Source: Streptomyces sp. NRRL WC-3549
GTDB taxonomy: Bacteria; Actinomycetota; Actinomycetes; Streptomycetales; Streptomycetaceae
Direction: 5' to 3'
NCBI RefSeq assembly: GCF_000721935.1
Contig: NZ_KL585394.1
Span: 396,868-409,178 of the forward strand
Length of the DNA stretch: 12,311 bases
Made by a program: the position numbers and the translations under genes. The notes beneath the pieces are model-generated. The model was not told the DNA's origin. It was given only the letters and a program-made list of their open reading frames with translations, and searched no databases. Shown one piece after another: positions 8,296 through 12,311 of this stretch; positions within the stretch are counted from its first letter, which is position 1, and each line of letters begins with the position of its first letter.

Positions 8296-8907
8296 TCAGC
8301 GGACCAGGCCCCAGCGGAAGCCGAGCGCCACGGCGTGGGCGCGGTCCGAGGCCCCGAGCTTCTTGAACAGACGCCTGGCGTGCGTCTTCACCGTGTCCTC
8401 CGAGAGGAAGAGCTCGCGTCCGATCTCCGCGTTGGAGCGGCCGTGGCTCATGCCTTCGAGCACCTGGATCTCCCGCGCGGTGAGCGTCGGCGCCGCCCCC
8501 ATCTCCGCGGACCGCAGCCGGCGCGGGGCGAGCCGCCACGTCGGGTCGGCCAGCGCCTGGGTCACGGTGGCCCGCAGCTCGGCGCGCGAGGCGTCCTTGT
8601 GCAGATAGCCGCGGGCACCGGCGGCGACCGCGAGCGCCACCCCGTCCAGGTCCTCGGCGACGGTCAGCATGATGATCCGGGCGCCGGGGTCGGCCGAGAG
8701 CAGCCGCCGGACCGTCTCCACACCCCCCAGCCCGGGCATGCGCACGTCCATCAGGATCAGATCCGAACGGTCGGCTCCCCAGCGGCGGAGGACTTCCTCG
8801 CCGTTGGCCGCCGTGGTCACACGCTCGACGCCGGGCACGGTCGCAACCGCCCGACGAAGCGCTTCTCGGGCAAGCGGGGAGTCGTCGCAGACGAGAACGG
8901 ATGTCAT
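8296..8907 (-). CDS. bldM: BldM response regulator, FixJ/LuxR family
   Basis: BldM is a DNA-binding regulator of aerial hyphae and sporulation genes. It acts as a homodimer at some promoters and as a heterodimer with WhiI at others. The 203 residues match the known length. The receiver domain (1-120) has the acidic pair Asp8/Asp9, the phosphoacceptor-position Asp54 in LILMDVRMPG, Thr82 and Lys104. A linker follows, then a LuxR-type helix-turn-helix domain (about 141-200, LTAREIQVLEGMSHGRSNAEIG...DTVKTHARRL). The receiver pocket looks complete, yet published work on S. coelicolor BldM found Asp54 dispensable, so it is treated as an atypical regulator. No sensor kinase gene is adjacent. The start at 8907 is chosen over an in-frame ATG at 8967 because GGAGGA lies 5 bases upstream (8913-8918) and the protein then begins at the receiver domain. 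It is divergent from whiD. Confidence 0.96.
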   Translation of the reverse strand: MTSVLVCDDSPLAREALRRAVATVPGVERVTTAANGEEVLRRWGADRSDLILMDVRMPGLGGVETVRRLLSADPGARIIMLTVAEDLDGVALAVAAGARGYLHKDASRAELRATVTQALADPTWRLAPRRLRSAEMGAAPTLTAREIQVLEGMSHGRSNAEIGRELFLSEDTVKTHARRLFKKLGASDRAHAVALGFRWGLVR

Positions 8908-8950
8908 GACCGTCCTCCGCAGCTGATGCGCGTCACCTTGAGCCTCCAGG

Positions 8951-8979
8951 CTGATACAAGTCGTCACCTGTGCGGTCGA
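8951..8979 (-). promoter_or_regulatory. candidate second bldM promoter
   Basis: On the - strand, TCGACC (8974-8979; one off TTGACC) and TATCAG (8951-8956) are separated by 17 bp. Transcription would start near 8944, giving a leader of about 37 nt. Two promoters have been described for bldM in S. coelicolor, and this is the best match I see for the gene-proximal one. The last base of the -10 is poor. Confidence 0.35.
8964..8979. promoter_or_regulatory. BldM-like palindrome in the bldM leader
   Basis: TCACCTGTGCGGTCGA matches 11 of the 14 defined positions of the 16-bp BldM homodimer palindrome as I recall it (TCACCCG-N2-CGGGTGA). The left half is best preserved. It overlaps the -35 and spacer of the candidate proximal promoter. 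It could mediate autoregulation or BldM-WhiI control, or be chance. Confidence 0.3.
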
Positions 8980-9030
8980 CCCCCTCGGACATCTGCCCGA
9001 GCTCGTTCTGCGTCAACCGCCTCCCCCTTC

Positions 9031-9058
9031 TCAACGACGGTCACTCGAAAGAGTTACG
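9031..9058 (-). promoter_or_regulatory. BldN-type promoter of bldM (bldMp1)
   Basis: On the - strand, CGTAAC (9053-9058) and CGTTGA (9031-9036) are separated by exactly 16 bp. This is an exact match to the CGTAAC-N16-CGTTGA promoter recognised by the ECF sigma factor BldN, whose known target is bldM. Transcription should start near 9024, leaving a leader of roughly 115 nt. Confidence 0.85.
9041..9056. promoter_or_regulatory. BldD-like inverted repeat within bldMp1
   Basis: TCACTC (9041-9046) and GAGTTA (9051-9056) match the two BldD half-sites (TNACNC and GNGTNA) fully, but with a 4-bp gap instead of the usual single base. The right half overlaps the bldMp1 -35 element and the rest fills its spacer, so occupancy would block the promoter. 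Confidence 0.35.
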
Positions 9059-9077
9059 GGTCGAAGCGCCCGGTTCG

Positions 9078-9090
9078 GCACTCTAAGTGA
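9078..9090. promoter_or_regulatory. BldD-box-like palindrome upstream of bldMp1
   Basis: GCACTCTAAGTGA has the layout of a BldD box (TNACNC-W-GNGTNA) with two mismatches, in the outer T and the central G. It is about 20 bp upstream of the bldMp1 -35. BldD is a vegetative repressor of developmental genes and bldM is among its reported targets. Confidence 0.4.
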
Positions 9091-9160
9091 GGGGCCGCAC
9101 ACGGAGGAGAGCGACGCGGCATCTTTCGCCCGCTGATCGATCCGCTCGCCCTCACACATG

Positions 9161-9250
9161 CCCCATTTAGCGGGTTTTCCTCACTTTTACTGGCGTCTGT
9201 AGCTAGATTCCCAAGAAGTCATATTTACATCTACTAACACCATGGATGTA
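9161..9250. promoter_or_regulatory. AT-rich island upstream of whiD
   Basis: By hand count this 90-bp stretch is about 42% GC, far below the surrounding sequence. It is non-coding and lies 96-185 bp before whiD. It probably holds the whiD promoter(s). TAGATT (9204-9209) is a possible -10, but no convincing -35 precedes it. The 438-bp spacer between bldM and whiD holds no gene. Confidence 0.45.
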
Positions 9251-9345
9251 CGGTCGGAACTCCGGCCACCGACGACACCTCACACACGGCCACCGACCGG
9301 TCGAGGAAGCCGTTCCGACTCAGCAAGGTTTCGAGGGGACACGCA

Positions 9346-9678
9346 ATGGCAGATTTCTCCCGCCTTCCCGGACCCAACGCAGATCTGTGGGACTGGCAGC
9401 TGCTGGCCGCCTGCCGCGGGGTCGACAGTTCACTGTTCTTCCACCCCGAAGGAGAACGCGGGGCGGCCCGGAGCGCCCGCGAGACCTCGGCGAAGGAGGT
9501 CTGCATGCGCTGCCCGGTACGCGCCGAGTGCGCGGCGCACGCCCTCGCGGTGCGCGAGCCCTACGGCGTCTGGGGCGGGCTGACGGAGGACGAGCGCGAG
9601 GAGCTCATGGGCCGCGCCCGGAACCGCCTGATCACCGCGGGCACCGCCGCCCCGCAGGACGACCCCGGATCCACCTGA
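9346..9678 (+). CDS. whiD: WhiD, WhiB-like iron-sulfur sporulation regulator
   Basis: WhiD is a WhiB-family protein needed for late sporulation: spore wall thickening and septum placement in Streptomyces. Such proteins carry an oxygen- and NO-sensitive [4Fe-4S] cluster and act with the housekeeping sigma factor rather than alone. The 110 residues contain the four cluster ligands Cys23, Cys53, Cys56 and Cys62 (one Cys, then C-x2-C-x5-C). The GVWGG turn follows at 74-78, then a basic C-terminus (GRARNRL) that contributes to DNA contact. The Cys positions equal those published for S. coelicolor WhiD. The ATG at 9346 has GAGGGGA six bases upstream (9333-9339). The gene is divergent from bldM and convergent with the LysR-type gene. 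The long upstream spacer suggests complex developmental control. Confidence 0.95.
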   Translation: MADFSRLPGPNADLWDWQLLAACRGVDSSLFFHPEGERGAARSARETSAKEVCMRCPVRAECAAHALAVREPYGVWGGLTEDEREELMGRARNRLITAGTAAPQDDPGST

Positions 9679-9703
9679 CACGCCGCACGCCGCAACCGAA
9701 CGC

Positions 9704-9715
9704 AGAAACGTTTCT
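9704..9715. repeat. AT-containing 12-bp palindrome
   Basis: AGAAACGTTTCT is a perfect 12-bp palindrome between the convergent whiD and LysR-type genes. It is flanked by CCGA (9696-9699) and TCGG (9716-9719), which could extend a hairpin with a bulge. It may be part of the whiD terminator or a protein-binding site. Confidence 0.3.
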
Positions 9716-9728
9716 TCGGACCCGCGCC

Positions 9729-9744
9729 CCCGGGACGCCCCGGG
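9729..9744. terminator. hairpin between whiD and the LysR-type gene
   Basis: CCCGGG (9729-9734) and CCCGGG (9739-9744) form a 6-bp stem with a 4-nt loop directly against the LysR-type stop codon at 9745. It may end transcription from whiD or from the LysR-type gene. Confidence 0.35.
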
Positions 9745-10635
9745 TCAGCGTGCGGCCGCCCGGGCCAGCTGGTCCAGGGTGGCCGCCACCGCGGGGACCT
9801 GGGCGAGGTCCGGCAGGGTGAGGGCGACGATCTCCCGCTCCACCGCCGGTTCGACCGTCACGGTCCGGGCCCCCTTGGGCCGTACCGACTCCATGGTCAG
9901 CTCCGGCAGGACGGCCACGCCGAGGCCCGCACCGACCAGCCCGATCACCGCGGGGTAGTCGTCGGTGGCGAAATCGATCCGGGGGGTGAACCCGGACGCC
10001 TCGCAGACCTCCACCAACTGGCGCCGGCAGCGCGGGCAGCCCGCGATCCACGGCTCGTCGGCCAGTTCGCCGATGCCCACCGACTCCGCGCCGGCCAGCC
10101 GGTGCCCCTCCGGGACCAGCCCGATCAGCCGGTCCGCGAGCAGCGGGCGCACCACCAGGTCGTCCCACTCGCCGCCGGTCTCCCCGTACCGGAAGGCCAG
10201 CGCGATGTCGCAGTCCCCGTCGCGCAGCATCTCCACCGAGCGCGGCGGCTCCGCCTCGACCAGGGAGACCCGGGTGCCGGGGTGCGCGGCGCGCAGGGCG
10301 GCCAGCGCGCCCGGGACCAGGGACGAACTCCCGCTGGGGAACGACACCAGCCGGACCCGCCCGGCCCGCAGTCCGGCGATCGCCGCGACCTCCTCCTCGG
10401 CGGCGGTGAGGCCCGCGAGGATCCCGGACGCGTGCCGGACGAGCGCCTGCCCTGCCTGGGTGAGCCGCATCTCGCGCCCCGTGCGGATGAGCAGCGGGGT
10501 GCCCGCCGAGGACTCCAGGGCCTTCATCTGCTGGCTGACCGCGGGCTGGGTGCAGCCCAGTTCGCGCGCGGCGGCGGAGAACGAGCCGGTGGTCGACACG
10601 GCGCGCAGGACACGGAGATGACGGGCTTCGATCAC
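9745..10635 (-). CDS. LysR-type transcriptional regulator
   Basis: The 296-residue protein has the N-terminal winged helix-turn-helix of LysR regulators (about 3-62, with GSFSAAARELGCTQPAVSQQMKALE-type sequence). The periplasmic-binding-like effector domain follows (about 90-294, with VGAGLGVAVLPEL). The inducer cannot be predicted. The effector domain contains a C-P-R-C pair (Cys200, Cys203) and Cys211, which could respond to metal or redox state, but related regulators often carry this segment. The GTG start at 10635 has no properly spaced Shine-Dalgarno. TATGGT (10642-10647) lies 6 bases upstream, so the mRNA is probably leaderless. It is divergent from the MOSC gene across 80 bp, the usual arrangement for a LysR regulator and its target; that pairing is inference. 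Confidence 0.92.
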   Translation of the reverse strand: MIEARHLRVLRAVSTTGSFSAAARELGCTQPAVSQQMKALESSAGTPLLIRTGREMRLTQAGQALVRHASGILAGLTAAEEEVAAIAGLRAGRVRLVSFPSGSSSLVPGALAALRAAHPGTRVSLVEAEPPRSVEMLRDGDCDIALAFRYGETGGEWDDLVVRPLLADRLIGLVPEGHRLAGAESVGIGELADEPWIAGCPRCRRQLVEVCEASGFTPRIDFATDDYPAVIGLVGAGLGVAVLPELTMESVRPKGARTVTVEPAVEREIVALTLPDLAQVPAVAATLDQLARAAAR

Positions 10636-10646
10636 CCCTCAACCAT

Positions 10647-10657
10647 AAGCGGTGCTT
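10647..10657. promoter_or_regulatory. possible LysR operator
   Basis: AAGC-GGT-GCTT is an 11-bp interrupted palindrome in the 80-bp divergent promoter region, next to the LysR-type gene's -10-like TATGGT. LysR proteins usually bind here to repress themselves and activate the divergent gene. It is not a canonical T-N11-A motif, so this is tentative. Confidence 0.25.
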
Positions 10658-10703
10658 GCAGGAGAGGCGAGTAATTCCAAGACGACTTTGGGGGCCGAAT
10701 GGC

Positions 10704-10709
10704 TAATGT
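10704..10709 (+). promoter_or_regulatory. -10 element of a leaderless MOSC transcript
   Basis: TAATGT fits the TANNNT -10 and ends 6 bases before the ATG at 10716. There is no Shine-Dalgarno. Transcription would start at the A of the start codon. No clear -35 is visible, consistent with an activator-dependent promoter. Confidence 0.45.
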
Positions 10710-10715
10710 GAGCCC

Positions 10716-11384
10716 ATGAAGCTGCTGACCGTGAACCTGGGACGCCCCGAGGCCTCCGTACACACCAATGGCGCCGACGGGCTGACCGGTATCGACAAGC
10801 GTCCCGTCGAGGGCCTCGTCCACGTGAGCGATCCGGGGCCCAAAGGCGTCGGCGGCAGCGGTCTGGCCGGTGACGCGGTGTGCGACCTGCGCCACCACGG
10901 CGGCTCCGACCAGGCGGTGTACGCCTTCGCGCGCGAGGACCTGGACGCCTGGGAGCAGGAGCTGGGCCGCCCGGTGCCCAACGGGTTCTTCGGCGAGAAC
11001 CTGACGACCTCGGGCGTCACGGTCAGCGAGGCGCTGATCGGGGAGCGCTGGCTGATCGGCGACGGGCTGATCCTGGAGGTGACCTCGGGGCGTATCCCCT
11101 GCCGTACGTTCGCGGGCCACGTGGGCGAGCGGGGCTGGGTGAAGAGGTTCACCCGGCGGGGCGTGACCGGGGCCTATCTCCGTGTCGTCCACCCGGGGGC
11201 GATCCGGGCCGGGGACCCGGTCGAGATCGTGCACCGGCCGCACCACTCCGTCACCGCGGCCCTCCAGTTCCGCGCGGTGACGACCGAGCGGACGCTGCTG
11301 CCCGGTCTGCTGGCCGCCGGGGACGCACTGCACGAGGAGGCGCTGCGGACGGCCCGGGAGTACGTGGCCGCGCAGGGTTCCTGA
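10716..11384 (+). CDS. MOSC domain-containing protein (YiiM-like)
   Basis: The 222-residue product is a stand-alone MOSC-domain protein resembling YiiM. That group is linked to molybdenum-cofactor-dependent reduction of N-hydroxylated compounds such as 6-hydroxylaminopurine. Visible signatures are RHHGGSDQAVYAF (59-71), PNGFFGENLTTSGV (88-101) and SGRIPCRTFAGHVG (124-137). Cys129 is the conserved MOSC Cys proposed to bind sulfur or the cofactor. The C-terminal third (about 172-220) is the helical extension found in YiiM-type proteins. The ATG at 10716 has no ribosome-binding site but has a -10-like element 6 bases upstream, so a leaderless start is likely. Its probable regulator is the divergent LysR-type gene. 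The molecular substrate here is not known. Confidence 0.9.
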   Translation: MKLLTVNLGRPEASVHTNGADGLTGIDKRPVEGLVHVSDPGPKGVGGSGLAGDAVCDLRHHGGSDQAVYAFAREDLDAWEQELGRPVPNGFFGENLTTSGVTVSEALIGERWLIGDGLILEVTSGRIPCRTFAGHVGERGWVKRFTRRGVTGAYLRVVHPGAIRAGDPVEIVHRPHHSVTAALQFRAVTTERTLLPGLLAAGDALHEEALRTAREYVAAQGS

Positions 11385-11425
11385 CCGCTGCCCGGGCTGG
11401 ACGGCCACCCGTCTCCGCAGGGCAC

Positions 11426-11431
11426 TAACGT
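11426..11431 (+). promoter_or_regulatory. -10 element of a leaderless SDR transcript
   Basis: TAACGT fits TANNNT and ends 7 bases before the ATG at 11439. No Shine-Dalgarno is present. This supports a separate leaderless transcript for the SDR gene even though it follows the MOSC gene by only 54 bp, and it decides the start over GTG 11430, which overlaps the hexamer. Confidence 0.45.
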
Positions 11432-11438
11432 GCCGCGT

Positions 11439-12212
11439 ATGACGACTGCACTGATTACGGGCGCGACGGCGGGCATCGGCGCCGCCTTCGCACGGCGGCT
11501 CGCGGCCGACGGGCACCACCTGGTGCTGGTGGCACGTGACACCGGGCGGCTGCGGGCCCAGGCCACGGAGCTGCACGACCGGCACGGCATCGAGGCCGAG
11601 GTGCTGACGGCCGACCTCTCCACGGACGCCGGGATCGAGGCGGTCGAGGCGCGGCTGGGTGACCGGGTCAGCCCGGTCGACCTGCTGGTCAACAACGCCG
11701 GTTTCGGCAACAAGGGGCGGTACCTGGACGTCCCCATGGCCGACGAGCTGACGATGCTGAAGGTGCACTGCGAGGCGGTCCTGCGGCTGACCTCCGCCGC
11801 GGTGGCCGGGATGCGGGAGCGCGGTCGCGGCGGCGTGGTCAACGTGGCCTCGGTGGCGGCCTTCCTGCCCCGGGGCACGTACGGGGCGTCGAAGGCGTGG
11901 GTGGTGCAGTTCACCCAGGGCGTGGCGAAGGACCTGTCGGGCACGGGCGTGCGGCTGATGGCGCTGTGCCCCGGCTTCGTACGGACCGAGTTCCACGAGC
12001 GCGCCGGGATGGGAACGGGCGACATCCCGGACTGGATGTGGCTGGACGCGGACAAGCTGGTGGCCGCGGCCCTGGCGGATCTGGCCCGGGGCAGGTCCGT
12101 GTCGATCCCGGACCCGCGCTACAAGGCGCTGATGGGGCTGGTGAAGCTGACGCCGCGCGGCCTGCTCGGAGGGGTCACCTCCAAGACGGGCCGCAAGTAC
12201 GGGCCTCGGTGA
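11439..12212 (+). CDS. short-chain dehydrogenase/reductase, classical SDR family
   Basis: This NAD(P)-dependent oxidoreductase has all the classical SDR motifs. The cofactor-binding TGATAGIG is at residues 7-14, D59-L60 at the adenine ring position and NNAG at 85-88. The catalytic residues are Ser138, Tyr148 and Lys152 (YGASK), and PGFVRTEF follows at 178-185. Basic residues after the second beta strand (Arg33, Arg37) suggest NADPH preference. The 257-residue length is typical. The C-terminal segment (about 228-257, KALMGLVKLTPRGLLGG...GRKYGPR) resembles the tail of actinobacterial SDRs annotated as ketoacyl or fatty-acyl reductases, but the substrate cannot be read from sequence. The ATG at 11439 is preferred over GTG 11430 because the fold motif begins immediately and a -10-like box ends 7 bases upstream. 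It is co-directional with the MOSC gene. Confidence 0.93.
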   Translation: MTTALITGATAGIGAAFARRLAADGHHLVLVARDTGRLRAQATELHDRHGIEAEVLTADLSTDAGIEAVEARLGDRVSPVDLLVNNAGFGNKGRYLDVPMADELTMLKVHCEAVLRLTSAAVAGMRERGRGGVVNVASVAAFLPRGTYGASKAWVVQFTQGVAKDLSGTGVRLMALCPGFVRTEFHERAGMGTGDIPDWMWLDADKLVAAALADLARGRSVSIPDPRYKALMGLVKLTPRGLLGGVTSKTGRKYGPR

Positions 12213-12240
12213 CGCCGGGCCGGGGCGACGGCGGGACGCC

Positions 12241-12311
12241 ATGAGCGGTCGGCCACCGCACGCGGCGGCCCCCGTAGGCGCCGGTGCCGGGGCCCGGGCC
12301 GGAGGGGCAGC
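12241..12311 (+). CDS. possible start of a downstream gene (partial)
   Basis: An ATG at 12241, 28 bp after the SDR stop codon, opens a frame that runs off the window end. It gives about 23 residues rich in Ala, Gly and Pro (MSGRPPHAAAPVGAGAG...). The upstream GGCGGGA is a weak ribosome-binding site. Nothing identifies a family, and the stretch could be non-coding. Confidence 0.25.
   Translation, partial: MSGRPPHAAAPVGAGAGARAGGA

Noticed and set aside
9242..9583. Small + strand ORF starting in the AT-rich island upstream of whiD
   Set aside because: Overlaps whiD in another frame, has no ribosome-binding site and has no coding bias before whiD.
10632..12242. 536-codon - strand open frame opposite the MOSC and SDR genes
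   Set aside because: Antisense to two genes with intact family motifs; Arg/Gln/His-rich with no domain.

Overview
This window is a stretch of very GC-rich, densely coding actinobacterial chromosome, almost certainly from a Streptomyces. The GC bias at third codon positions, the WhiB-family protein, a BldM-type regulator, GTG starts and G-rich Shine-Dalgarno sequences all fit. The gene order glpD / nucleotide-sugar dehydrogenase / membrane protein / guaB3 / guaB / shbA / bldM / whiD looks like a conserved core Streptomyces locus (from memory, around SCO4767-SCO4774 in S. coelicolor; I could not search). I see no mobile element, CRISPR array, tRNA, rRNA or prophage.

Layout. Bases 1-415 hold no convincing complete gene: possibly the tail of an upstream + strand gene, plus two GC hairpins. 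glpD (416-2122, -) is divergent from a nucleotide-sugar dehydrogenase homologue (2473-3735, +). The 350 bp between them is AT-rich in the middle and carries two DnaA-box-like sequences. A small Pro/Gly-rich four-helix membrane protein (3845-4444, +) follows and converges on the purine pair. Next come four - strand genes, read right to left: bldM (8296-8907), the sigma factor shbA (7445-8020), guaB/IMP dehydrogenase (5747-7249) and the guaB3 paralogue (4517-5641). Hairpins lie after bldM, shbA, guaB and guaB3, so these are probably separate transcription units. whiD (9346-9678, +) is divergent from bldM across 438 bp of regulatory DNA. It converges on a LysR-type regulator (9745-10635, -), which is divergent from a MOSC-domain gene (10716-11384, +); a short-chain dehydrogenase (11439-12212, +) follows. 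The last 70 bases may begin another gene.

How they work together. The centre couples GTP synthesis (GuaB) with the transcription machinery (ShbA, known in Streptomyces to drive expression of the principal sigma factor HrdB) and with sporulation control (BldM and WhiD). The bldM-whiD spacer is the most informative non-coding region. It has an exact CGTAAC-N16-CGTTGA promoter of the BldN type reading into bldM, two BldD-box-like inverted repeats next to and inside it, and a second weaker promoter that overlaps a BldM-like palindrome.

The oddest protein is the nucleotide-sugar dehydrogenase homologue: it keeps the fold signatures but has lost the catalytic Cys and two other signature residues. 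GuaB3 likewise has His where IMP dehydrogenase has its catalytic Cys. The LysR, MOSC and SDR genes all have a -10-like hexamer 6-7 nt before the start codon and look leaderless. I did not find a wholly new multi-gene system; most of the window is recognisable core Streptomyces biology.
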